A DNA stretch of 64,000 nt from Methylobacterium sp. 2A (lineage in GTDB: Bacteria > Pseudomonadota > Alphaproteobacteria > Rhizobiales > Beijerinckiaceae). Made by a program: the position numbers and the translations under genes. The stretch is taken from contig NZ_VUOK01000013.1 of the NCBI RefSeq assembly GCF_009806555.1, positions 541 through 64,540 on the forward strand. The letters run 5' to 3'. Below the pieces are notes generated by a model. That model ran no database searches and was not told the origin of the DNA. It worked only from the letters and a program-made list of their open reading frames with translations. Positions 9,227-16,679 of the stretch are shown piece after piece. Position 1 is the stretch's first letter. Every line of letters begins with the position of its first letter.

Positions 9227-9580
9227 ATGGCGACCCTGATCCTGCGCGACGACGTTCTTCGGGCGCGGCCTGTCGAGGACAATCCGGACCTGGGCCGGGC
9301 CATCCGGACGTTGCCGTCGGACCAGCCCCTCGTGCTCCGGATCGAGGGCAGACCCCTACGCTTTCGCAAGGTCGTCGACGCGGCGACCGGACATCCGACC
9401 GACGGCGTCCGGCCGGAGCCCGTCGACGCGGAGATCTGGCATGACTTGCAGTCCCGCCGCGGTTCGATGATCACCGTCGAGCCTGAGCGGCCGATGCCCG
9501 ATCCGTATCTGCTGTCTCTGAGCGCGACGCTGACGGAGTGGAACAGCCCGGACGATGCCGCAGCCTATGACGGCCTATGA
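9227..9580 (+). CDS. Putative antitoxin partner of a MazF-like toxin
   Basis: A 117-residue hydrophilic protein with a strong ribosome-binding site (AGGAGG 6-7 bases before the ATG). I do not recognise a named domain: no AbrB/MazE or ribbon-helix-helix pattern is obvious. Its 3' end overlaps the next gene, a MazF/PemK-like toxin, by 26 bases in another frame, the usual arrangement of an antitoxin before its toxin. The antitoxin role rests on this order and coupling only. The charged N-terminal half (RDDVLRARPVEDN) could be a compact DNA-binding or dimer domain, and the Pro- and acid-rich C-terminal part (TVEPERPMPDPYLL) could be the toxin-binding tail. Confidence 0.55.
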   Translation: MATLILRDDVLRARPVEDNPDLGRAIRTLPSDQPLVLRIEGRPLRFRKVVDAATGHPTDGVRPEPVDAEIWHDLQSRRGSMITVEPERPMPDPYLLSLSATLTEWNSPDDAAAYDGL

Positions 9581-9869
9581 ACGCTTCGACGTTCTGACGG
9601 CGCTCTTTCCGTTCATCGACGTACCGGTCCGCAAGCCGCGGCCAGTCATGGGGGTCTCAAACGGCGCCTTCAACACCGCGAACGGGCATGTCGTAACCGC
9701 GATGATTACCACGGGCGCCGGCAGCCGCTGGCGGAGCGACCACCCGATCCTCGATCTGGCTGCGGCTGGCCTCAGACATCCGTCGGTGGTTCGCTGCAAG
9801 CTGTTCACGCTCCCGAACACGCAGATCGGCCGCCGGATCGGACATCTCGCCGCGGAGGATCGCGCGTAA
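9555..9869 (+). CDS. PemK/MazF-family toxin
   Basis: A 104-residue protein whose whole length follows the MazF/PemK growth-inhibitor pattern: an N-terminal strand pair DVLTALFPFIDVPVRKPRPVMGVS, shown here in parts as FDVLTALFPF and KPRPVMGVS; then NGHVVTAMITTGAG; then LDLAAAGLRHPSVVRCK; and a C-terminal TLPNTQIGRRIGHLAAEDR. Characterised family members are ribosome-independent RNases that cut mRNA or tRNA. The Arg after the KPRP turn and the Thr in MITTG sit where catalytic residues are expected. Start codons at 9555 and 9567 are both possible. The upstream 117-residue gene is the probable antitoxin. The pair lies inside the lipid A acyl gene run. Confidence 0.75.
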   Translation: MPQPMTAYERFDVLTALFPFIDVPVRKPRPVMGVSNGAFNTANGHVVTAMITTGAGSRWRSDHPILDLAAAGLRHPSVVRCKLFTLPNTQIGRRIGHLAAEDRA

Positions 9870-9954
9870 CTCGCGATCCATTTCGCAGCAATCCTGCACG
9901 CCTGATGGAGATCGCGGTGCCGCCGGATCGGGGGGCGCCGACGATGGAAAGACG

Positions 9955-10983
9955 ATGATGGTACAAGCCCTCCAGCTCTTCGGCGACCGCGACCTGCGCC
10001 TGACCGAGATCGAGCCTGCGCCCACCCCCGGTCCGGGCGAGGTGCGGATCCGCATCCGCGCCGTCGGCCTCAACTTCATCGACGTCTGGGGCTTTCGCGG
10101 CATGGCCTTCGCCAAGCGCAGGCTGCCCCTCGTGGTCGGCGCGGAGGCGGCGGGTGCGATCGAGGCCGTGGGGGAGGGCGTCGCGGATCTCGTCCCCGGC
10201 GACCGGGTCGTGCCCTACGGGGCGATGACCTGCGGCCAATGCCGCGCCTGCCGCGAGGGCCGGGACAACCTCTGCGAGGACGTGTCCGGCGTGATGGGCT
10301 TTCACCTCGATGGCTTCGCTCGGGAGTTGGTGACGCTGCCGTCCCGCCTCGTCGTGAAGGTGCCGGACGGGGTGAGCGACACGGATGCCGCCTGCGCCGG
10401 CATCGCCTTCGGCACCGTCCAGCACATGCTGTTCGACAACGCCCGGCTCGAGCCCGGGGAGAGCGTGCTCGTCCATGCCGGCGGGTCGGGGATCGGCACC
10501 GCGGCGATCCGCATGGCCAAGGCGATCGGCTGCACCGTCTACACGACGGTCGGCGACGACGAGAAAGGCCGCAGGGCCGCCGAGCTCGGCGCCGACCACG
10601 TGATCAATTACCGGACCGAGCGGTTCGAGGGCGAGGTCCGGCGGCTGACCAAGCGCAAGGGTGTCGATGTGGTGTTCGAGCATGTCGGCGCCGACACGTG
10701 GAACGGCTCGCTGCTCTGCCTCAAGCGGGGTGGGCGGCTGGTCACCTGCGGCTCGACCTCGGGCGTCTCGGCGACCATGAACCTGATGCAGCTGTTCCAG
10801 CAGCAATACCGAATCACCGGCTCGTTCGGCTGCTCGCTTGCCAATATCCGCCAGTCGCTCGACAAGATGGCATCCGGTATCCGACCGGTGGTGGATACCG
10901 TCTACCCGCTCGCCGACTTCGCCCAGGGGCTGGAGCGCCTGGAATCGCGAAAGGTCTTCGGCAAGATCCTCGTCAGCCTGTAG
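9955..10983 (+). CDS. Zinc-binding alcohol dehydrogenase family protein, Adh2XL-like
   Basis: A medium-chain dehydrogenase/reductase of 342 residues. The N-terminal GroES-like domain carries a structural-zinc type Cys cluster (CGQCRACREGRDNLC) and the catalytic-domain block VGAEAAGAIEAVG. The Rossmann domain has LVHAGGSGIGTAAIRMAKAIG, with NAD(P)H as the likely cofactor. In rhizobial clusters a dehydrogenase of this family (adh2XL) sits immediately before lpxXL and is needed for very-long-chain acyl supply. The downstream gene here is an LpxL-family acyltransferase, so the same role is likely. The start is ATG at 9955, with a second ATG at 9958; GGAAAG lies just upstream. Confidence 0.82.
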   Translation: MMVQALQLFGDRDLRLTEIEPAPTPGPGEVRIRIRAVGLNFIDVWGFRGMAFAKRRLPLVVGAEAAGAIEAVGEGVADLVPGDRVVPYGAMTCGQCRACREGRDNLCEDVSGVMGFHLDGFARELVTLPSRLVVKVPDGVSDTDAACAGIAFGTVQHMLFDNARLEPGESVLVHAGGSGIGTAAIRMAKAIGCTVYTTVGDDEKGRRAAELGADHVINYRTERFEGEVRRLTKRKGVDVVFEHVGADTWNGSLLCLKRGGRLVTCGSTSGVSATMNLMQLFQQQYRITGSFGCSLANIRQSLDKMASGIRPVVDTVYPLADFAQGLERLESRKVFGKILVSL

Positions 10984-11065
10984 TGCGTTTCGCGCTGCGG
11001 CGAACATCGCGTAAACGGGGCCGTACGGGTGCGTGGGGCGGCCCGGATCTGCCCGGGATATAACA

Positions 11066-12082
11066 GTGCTGCGTCTCGCCCTCGTTCTGAAACGGTCCTG
11101 GCCGCGCCTTGCGGGCTACGCCATGATCCCGCTGATCCGCGCCCTGGTCTGGCTGGCCCGGCTCCTCGGGCCGGAGCGCGCGACCGGCTTCGGGGCCGGG
11201 ATGCTGCGCCGGATCGGGCCGCTCCTGCCGGCCCACCGCACCGCCCTGGCGAATCTGCAGGCGGCCTTCCCGGATCTGCCGGAGGCGGAGCGCCGGCGGA
11301 TCGCCCTGGAGGCCTGGGACAATCTCGGCCGTGTGGGGGCCGAATACGCCCATCTCGACAGCCTGTTCGATTACGATCCGGCGGCGACAGGGCCGCTGCG
11401 GACCGAGGTCGCGGGCATCGAGCATTTCTTCGCCCTGCGCGACGACGGCGAGCCGGGCCTGATCTTCTCCGCGCACCTCGCCAACTGGGAATTGCCGGCG
11501 ATCTGCGCAGCCCGGTTCGGCCTCGACGCGACGGCGGTGTTCCGGCCGCCCAACAACCCGGCGGCCGCCCGCCTCGTGCAGGAGGTCCGCCGCCGGTCCA
11601 TGGGCGGGCTGGCGGCCTCGACGCCGGGCGCGGTCTTCGCCATGCGGGACGTGGTGGAGAACGGCGGCCATCTCGGCCAGCTGATCGACCAGCACTTCAC
11701 CCGCGGCGTCGTGGTGCAGTTCCTCGGCCGGCCCTGCCTCGCCAATCCGCTCCTCGCCAAGCTCGCCCGGCACTATGCGTGTCCGGTCCACGGCGTCCGG
11801 GTCGTCCGGCTTCCGGAGGGTCGCTTCAAGCTCGAACTGACGCCGCCGCTCGATCTGCCACGGGCCTCGGATGGGACCATCGACGTGCCGCGCGCCATGC
11901 AGGCGATGACCGCCGTCGTCGAGGGCTGGGTGCGCGAGAATCCCGGGCAGTGGCTGTGGATGCACCGGCGCTGGCGCCCGGACATGTTGCCGAGGGCCCG
12001 AACGGCACCGGCCGCATCCGCGACACCAGTACATCCGTCTCAAGCCAACGTGATTTCACAGACGGCGGACCAGACGCTCTGA
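11066..12082 (+). CDS. Lipid A very-long-chain acyltransferase, LpxXL-like
   Basis: An LpxL/HtrB-family acyltransferase of about 338 residues that transfers an acyl chain from ACP to the lipid A precursor at the inner face of the inner membrane. The N terminus has a hydrophobic anchor (YAMIPLIRALVWLARLL). The catalytic HxxxxE motif is in SAHLANWE, followed by the family blocks FRPPNNPAAARLV and GQLIDQHFTRGVVVQFLG, and WLWMHRRWRP at the end. Its place after the Adh2XL-like gene marks it as the rhizobial LpxXL type that adds a C26-C28 chain. The GTG at 11066 was chosen, with GGGA about 8 bases before it. An earlier GTG (11033) and a later ATG (11120) are in frame. Confidence 0.85.
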   Translation: MLRLALVLKRSWPRLAGYAMIPLIRALVWLARLLGPERATGFGAGMLRRIGPLLPAHRTALANLQAAFPDLPEAERRRIALEAWDNLGRVGAEYAHLDSLFDYDPAATGPLRTEVAGIEHFFALRDDGEPGLIFSAHLANWELPAICAARFGLDATAVFRPPNNPAAARLVQEVRRRSMGGLAASTPGAVFAMRDVVENGGHLGQLIDQHFTRGVVVQFLGRPCLANPLLAKLARHYACPVHGVRVVRLPEGRFKLELTPPLDLPRASDGTIDVPRAMQAMTAVVEGWVRENPGQWLWMHRRWRPDMLPRARTAPAASATPVHPSQANVISQTADQTL

Positions 12083-12089
12083 TGGTGCG

Positions 12090-12857
12090 ATGACGCCTCG
12101 GCACCGCGCCTGGATTCGCGACCGCCGCGCGCTTGGCGCGGCCGTGCTGCTCGGCACCGCCGCGGCTGCCTCGGCGGCGCGGGCCGAGCCGGTTCGCGCG
12201 GTCGTGGAGCTGTTCACCAGCCAGGGCTGCGGCGCCTGCCGTTCGGCCGAACCTGTCCTGCGCGACCTGTCCCGGCAGCCCGGGGTGATCGCCCTGACCC
12301 TGCCGGTGACCTACTGGGATTATCTTGGCTGGAAAGACACCCTGGCGTCGCGTCCGCTCACCGAGCGCCAGCGCGGTTATGCCCGGGGGCGCGGCGGCCG
12401 TCAGGTCTTCACGCCACAGGCGGTGGTGGATGGCAGCGGCGTGGCGGTGGGATCCGACAGGGCCTCCCTGGAGCGGCTGATGCGCGATGGGGGCCAGCGC
12501 GGCGGATTGCCGGTTTCCGTGCGCAGCGAGGCGCGCGGGGACCGGATCTGGATCGAAATCGGGGCCGCACCGGACGCCAAGGCGGAGCTGCACGGCGAGG
12601 TCTGGCTGGTTCCCGTGCTGCGCCGCCGGGCGATCGCGATCCAGTCCGGCGAGAATGGCGGACGCACCGCGACCTACGTCAACGTGGTGCGGGGGCTGCA
12701 GCACCTCGGCCATTGGAACGGGCAGGCCCTCACCCTCGACGTGCCCGACACGGAGGCCGATGTCGCCGACGCGGATAGCTGGGTGGTGCTGCTCCAGGGC
12801 GGCGCGGAAAACCGGCCCGGCCGCATCTTCGGCGCCGCGAAGGGGCCGGGGCTCTAG
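12090..12857 (+). CDS. DUF1223 thioredoxin-like secreted protein
   Basis: A 255-residue protein of the DUF1223 family. The N terminus has an Arg-rich segment followed by a hydrophobic stretch and ARA/EPV, a plausible Tat- or Sec-type signal. Next comes VVELFTSQGCGACRSAEPVL, with a redox-like CGAC at residues 47-50, then LPVTYWDYLGWKDTLASRPLTERQ, a strongly conserved family block. The fold is thought to resemble thioredoxin, and the biochemical role of the family is unknown. The gene starts 7 bases after the acyltransferase stop, so it may be cotranscribed with the lipid A genes. Confidence 0.85.
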   Translation: MTPRHRAWIRDRRALGAAVLLGTAAAASAARAEPVRAVVELFTSQGCGACRSAEPVLRDLSRQPGVIALTLPVTYWDYLGWKDTLASRPLTERQRGYARGRGGRQVFTPQAVVDGSGVAVGSDRASLERLMRDGGQRGGLPVSVRSEARGDRIWIEIGAAPDAKAELHGEVWLVPVLRRRAIAIQSGENGGRTATYVNVVRGLQHLGHWNGQALTLDVPDTEADVADADSWVVLLQGGAENRPGRIFGAAKGPGL

Positions 12858-12886
12858 GCGGCCCGAGGCTCCCGGACCGGGAAGCC

Positions 12887-13108
12887 TCATTTCAGGCTGA
12901 TCGGATCGATCTGCCGACGCCCGTCCCGCCGGTGCCGCTCCCTCGATTCACGGGCGAGTCCCGCGAGCTTGGCATCGAGCCGATCCGACAGGCGGCCGAC
13001 GAGGCCGATCGTCGCGTCGATGACGCGGCTGACGAGCGCGACGGTGCCGATCACGGCCGCGACGAGTACGCTTTCGATGAGGCGCAGGATCCGGTGGACG
13101 AGATGCAT
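12887..13108 (-). CDS. Small predicted membrane protein
   Basis: A 73-residue protein whose first half is one long hydrophobic or amphipathic segment (LIESVLVAAVIGTVALVSRVIDATIGLV) followed by a basic, charged tail rich in Arg. A single membrane anchor is likely, with the basic tail inside. The ATG at 13108 was chosen because the frame upstream of it has an unnatural composition; the ribosome-binding site is weak. No family is recognised. It converges on the DUF1223 gene. Confidence 0.5.
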   Translation of the reverse strand: MHLVHRILRLIESVLVAAVIGTVALVSRVIDATIGLVGRLSDRLDAKLAGLARESRERHRRDGRRQIDPISLK

Positions 13109-13350
13109 GGGAAGAGGTCTCGGGGTTGCGGCGCGGGGCGCACCGTCGCGGAGGCGAGATAGCGTCGTCGGTGGCCCGCAGCATGGGACCAAAAGCGGCG
13201 CCGCGCCGAAGGCCTCGCACGGAACCAATCCGGCTCGCGCCGCCCGGGCGGCATTGAGGCTGTGCCGGCACCGCGAACCTGCGGGGTAGCGCGTCCGTTG
13301 CACGGGTTGCGGCGGCGCTCACGCGCTGCATTCCTGATCGAGTGTCGACC

Positions 13351-14070
13351 ATGCGGCGACGCCACCTCCTGTCCGGCCTGCTCGCGGCCCTTTCGCTCGC
13401 GGGACGACGCGCCGGGGCGGCCGATCAGCCGGACGTCGATGTCCTCTTGGTGCTCGCCGTGGATGTGTCCCTCAGCATCAGCGAGGCGCGTTTCGATCTC
13501 GAACGGCGCGGCTATGCCGAGGCCTTCGCCGATCCCCGCGTCCTGCGCGCCATTGGTGACGGGCCGGCCGGACGGATCGGCGTCGCCCTGTTCGACTGGG
13601 CCGGGCCCGGGGAGCAGCGCGTTGCGGTCGACTGGATGATCATCGGTTCCGCGCAGGATGCGGCGGTCTTCGCGGCGCGGCTCGCCGCGGTGCCGCGCCC
13701 GTTCTACGGCCGGACCGCGATCGGCTCCGCCCTGGGCTTCGCGGCCGACCTCCTGGCGCGGGCGCCGTTCCGGACCGAGCGGAAGGTGATCGACATCTCG
13801 GGTGACGGCACCGGCAATGCCGGCCGCTCCACCCCCGACGCCCGGGACGCCGCCGTCTCGGCCGGCATCACCGTCAACGGCATCGTGGTCCTCACCGATC
13901 CGGAGGGCATGCCGAGCTTCCTGAGGGAGCACACCAACCCGCCCGGCGGCCTCGCGGCCTATTATCGGGATCACGTCATCGGCGGGGAGGGGGCGTTCGT
14001 GATGAGCGCCGAGAGTTTCGAGGCGTTCGGCCGCGCCATCATCGCCAAGTTGATCCGCGAGATTTCGTGA
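13351..14070 (+). CDS. DUF1194 (von Willebrand A-like) exported protein
   Basis: A 239-residue protein of the DUF1194 family, related to von Willebrand factor A domains. The MIDAS-type metal motif DxSxS is present as LAVDVSLSISEARF. Supporting blocks are GRTAIGSALGFAADLL and KVIDISGDGTGNAG, and the family-typical C terminus includes HVIGGEGAFVMSAESFEAFGRAI. The N terminus, MRRRHLLSGLLAALSLAG, looks like a twin-arginine-like export signal ending near GAA/DQP. The ATG at 13351 is preferred because GATCGAG lies about 8 bases upstream; a GTG at 13342 is in frame. Function of the family is unknown; a periplasmic binding or scaffolding role is possible. Confidence 0.85.
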   Translation: MRRRHLLSGLLAALSLAGRRAGAADQPDVDVLLVLAVDVSLSISEARFDLERRGYAEAFADPRVLRAIGDGPAGRIGVALFDWAGPGEQRVAVDWMIIGSAQDAAVFAARLAAVPRPFYGRTAIGSALGFAADLLARAPFRTERKVIDISGDGTGNAGRSTPDARDAAVSAGITVNGIVVLTDPEGMPSFLREHTNPPGGLAAYYRDHVIGGEGAFVMSAESFEAFGRAIIAKLIREIS

Positions 14071-14172
14071 CGGGCCGCGGATCGCGTCACCCGCAGCGCT
14101 CGCGCAGCACGGTCGACGGCGCTACGTTCATCCCGCACGCGCTGGTTAAGGCGCGGCCAGGGAGGAACCAGA

Positions 14173-15243
14173 ATGCGGATCTCGGCCGACGGGCTGTCCG
14201 CCTATGTGCGGGACATCTTCGTGCGCGAGGGCTGCGCCGAGGCGGAGGCCGAGCGGATCGGCCGCTTCCTGGTGGCGGCCAACCTGACGGGACATGACAG
14301 CCACGGCGTCGTCCGGGTGTCCCGCTACGTCGAGTGGTTGCGCACCGGCGAGGTCGAGGCGGGCCGGACACCCGAGATCGTCACCGATGCGCCGTGCTTC
14401 GCCCTGTTGGATGCCCAGTACGGGTTCGGCCAGACCGCCGGCCCCTTCGCGGTCGATCTGGGGATCGCCAAGGCGCGGGCGAACGGCGTCGCGATCGTCG
14501 CGCTCCGGCATGCCGGGCATCTCGGCCGGATCGGCGAATGGTCCGAGCGCGCCGCCGCCGCCGGGCTGGTCTCGGTCCATTTCGTCAACGTGGCGGGGAG
14601 CCTTCTGGTGGCACCCTTCGGCTCCGTCGAGCGGCGGTTCTCGACCGCGCCGTTCTCGGCCGGCTTCCCGGTGCCGGGTGCCGACCCGATCATCCTGGAT
14701 TTCGCCACATCGTTGGTGGCCGAGGGCAAGGTGCTGGTCGCCTCCCGGGGCGGCAAGCCGCTGCCGGAGGGCGCGCTGATCGAGCCTGACGGACGCCTCA
14801 GCGCGGATCCGGCGACCCTGTTCGGCCCGCTCGACGGCGACGCGCGCGACAACCAGCGCGGTGCGGGCGCGATCCGGGCCTTCGGCGAGCACAAGGGCTC
14901 GGGGTTGGCGCTGATGTGCGAGCTGCTCGCCGGCGCGCTCACCGGATCGGGCACGGCGGGGCCGGGCAAGCGCCGGATCTGCAACGGCATGCTCTCGATC
15001 TACGTGACGCCCGCCGCCCTCGGCACCGAGGACGTGCTGGCGTCGGAGGCGCGGACCTATCTCGATTTCTTCAAGAGCGCCCGCCCGATGCCCGGCGCCG
15101 AGGTGCTGCTGCCCGGCGAGCCGGAGCGCCGGATGCGGGCCCAGCGCCTCGCGGAGGGCGTACCGCTGCCCGAACCGGTCTGGGACACGCTGCGCGCCGC
15201 CGGTCGGCCGCACGGGCTCGACGGGGACGCCTACCGCGCCTGA
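14173..15243 (+). CDS. Ldh-family (YlbC/YiaK-type) NAD(P)-dependent oxidoreductase
   Basis: A 356-residue enzyme of the malate/L-lactate dehydrogenase family, which reduces or oxidises 2-keto/2-hydroxy acids and is unrelated to Rossmann-type LDH. Family blocks seen are TGHDSHGVVRVSRYV near residue 45, ARANGVAIVALRHAGHLGRIGEW with the conserved His, ILDFATSLVAEGKV and GEHKGSGLALMCELLAG. GGGAGGAA sits at good spacing before the ATG. It is followed by an MFS transporter and an altronate/galactarate-type dehydratase in the same direction. A role in sugar-acid catabolism, as for the diketo-gulonate reductase YiaK, is therefore likely; the exact substrate is not known. Confidence 0.85.
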   Translation: MRISADGLSAYVRDIFVREGCAEAEAERIGRFLVAANLTGHDSHGVVRVSRYVEWLRTGEVEAGRTPEIVTDAPCFALLDAQYGFGQTAGPFAVDLGIAKARANGVAIVALRHAGHLGRIGEWSERAAAAGLVSVHFVNVAGSLLVAPFGSVERRFSTAPFSAGFPVPGADPIILDFATSLVAEGKVLVASRGGKPLPEGALIEPDGRLSADPATLFGPLDGDARDNQRGAGAIRAFGEHKGSGLALMCELLAGALTGSGTAGPGKRRICNGMLSIYVTPAALGTEDVLASEARTYLDFFKSARPMPGAEVLLPGEPERRMRAQRLAEGVPLPEPVWDTLRAAGRPHGLDGDAYRA

Positions 15244-15339
15244 CCCGGCGGCGGACGACGGTCTTTGCGGCGACCCCCGGCCAGAATGGGGGCGCCGCGC
15301 CAAGCGGGGACGCCATCCCCACGTTTCGGGAGGAACACG

Positions 15340-16650
15340 ATGCCTCGCCTACGCTGGCTCATGATCGGCCTCTGCATGGCCGCCAACGCGATCAACTACA
15401 TCGATCGCGCCAATCTCGCGGTTGCCGCCCCGTCCATGTCGAAGGAACTGGGGCTCAACGCCACCGATATGGGCCTGATCCTGTCGGGGTTCTTCTGGAC
15501 CTACGCGATCATGCAATTGCCCTTCGGCTACGTGGCCGACCGGGTCGGCGCGCGGCTCTCGCTGGTCGTGGCGGTGGTCTGGTGGTCGGCCTGCACGGCG
15601 CTGACCGCCGCGGGACGGGGGTTCCTGTCGCTGCTCGGCCTGCGCATGCTGCTCGGCGTCGGCGAGGCCGGAGCCTACCCGTCCTTCGCCAAGGTCGCGG
15701 CCTCGTGGTTCCCGCGCAGCGAGCGGAGCTTTGCCAGCAGCGTCTTCGACAGCGGCTCGCGGGTCGGCTCGGCGCTCGCGATCCCGCTGGTCTCCTGGGT
15801 GATCGCGACGCTCGGCTGGCGCGAATCCTTCATCGTCACCGGGGTGCTCGGCTTCGTCTGGGCCGTGTTCTGGATGTGGCTCTACCGCGAGCCCGAGAAC
15901 CACCCCGCCGTCTCGGCCGAAGACCTCGCGCGGCTGCGCGCCGCGCAGGACCGGCCGAAATCCGTCGATGCCGCCGCGGCTCAGGAACAGGTGCCGTGGC
16001 TGTCGCTGTTCCGCTACCGGACGGTCTGGGGGATGATGGCCGGGTTCTTCTGCCTGAACTTCGTGATCTACTTCTTCATCACGTGGTTCCCGACCTACCT
16101 CGTGAAGGCGCGGGGCTTCTCGCTTGCGGAACTCGGCACCCTTGGCAGCCTGCCGGCTTTGGCTTCGATCCCCGCGGGCTGGCTCGGCGGCTTCGCCTCC
16201 GACGCGCTCTACCGCCGGGGCTGGAGCCTCACCGCCGCCCGCAAGACCTGCCTCGTCGGCGGCATGCTGATGTCCTCGGTGATCACGCTCTCGATCATCG
16301 CGCCGAACGTCTACGTGGCTTTGCTGTGCTTCGCGGTGGCCTATGGCAGCCTCGCCTTCACGGCGGCCTCGATCTGGGCGCTGCCCGGGGACGTGGCGCC
16401 GACGCCGGCCCACGTGGCCTCGATCGGCGGCATCCAGAACTTCGCCTCGAACGTCGCCGGCATCGTGACCACGACCTTCACCGGCGTGATGCTGACCGTC
16501 ACGCAGGGCTCGTTCGTCATCCCGCTGATCGTGGCCGGCGGGTTCTGCCTGCTCGGCGCCTTCATCTACCTGTTCGTGGTCGGCGAGATCGCGCCGCTGC
16601 CGGTCCGGGAGGCCCGCGCCCCGGCGCTGCGGCCCGAGGCGGCCCGATGA
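15340..16650 (+). CDS. MFS transporter, anion:cation symporter family (sugar acid uptake)
   Basis: A 436-residue major facilitator protein with about 12 hydrophobic segments. The opening MIGLCMAANAINYIDRANLAVAAP, read in parts as AANAINYIDRANL, and the loop GYVADRVGARLS match the anion:cation symporter branch that includes hexuronate, glucarate and galactonate carriers. The ATG at 15340 was chosen because GGGAGGAAC lies just upstream and the first membrane segment begins right after. Its stop overlaps a possible upstream start of the next gene, a sugar-acid dehydratase. The operon therefore appears to import and dehydrate an aldaric or aldonic acid. It sits in the inner membrane. Confidence 0.88.
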   Translation: MPRLRWLMIGLCMAANAINYIDRANLAVAAPSMSKELGLNATDMGLILSGFFWTYAIMQLPFGYVADRVGARLSLVVAVVWWSACTALTAAGRGFLSLLGLRMLLGVGEAGAYPSFAKVAASWFPRSERSFASSVFDSGSRVGSALAIPLVSWVIATLGWRESFIVTGVLGFVWAVFWMWLYREPENHPAVSAEDLARLRAAQDRPKSVDAAAAQEQVPWLSLFRYRTVWGMMAGFFCLNFVIYFFITWFPTYLVKARGFSLAELGTLGSLPALASIPAGWLGGFASDALYRRGWSLTAARKTCLVGGMLMSSVITLSIIAPNVYVALLCFAVAYGSLAFTAASIWALPGDVAPTPAHVASIGGIQNFASNVAGIVTTTFTGVMLTVTQGSFVIPLIVAGGFCLLGAFIYLFVVGEIAPLPVREARAPALRPEAAR

Positions 16651-16679
16651 GCGCCACGACGCATCGCCAGGAGAGACCC

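Noticed and set aside
14916..16646. Plus-strand open frame running through the Ldh-family and MFS genes into the dehydratase
   Set aside because: Only the part from 16680 is a real protein. The upstream part is an out-of-frame reading of the two preceding genes.
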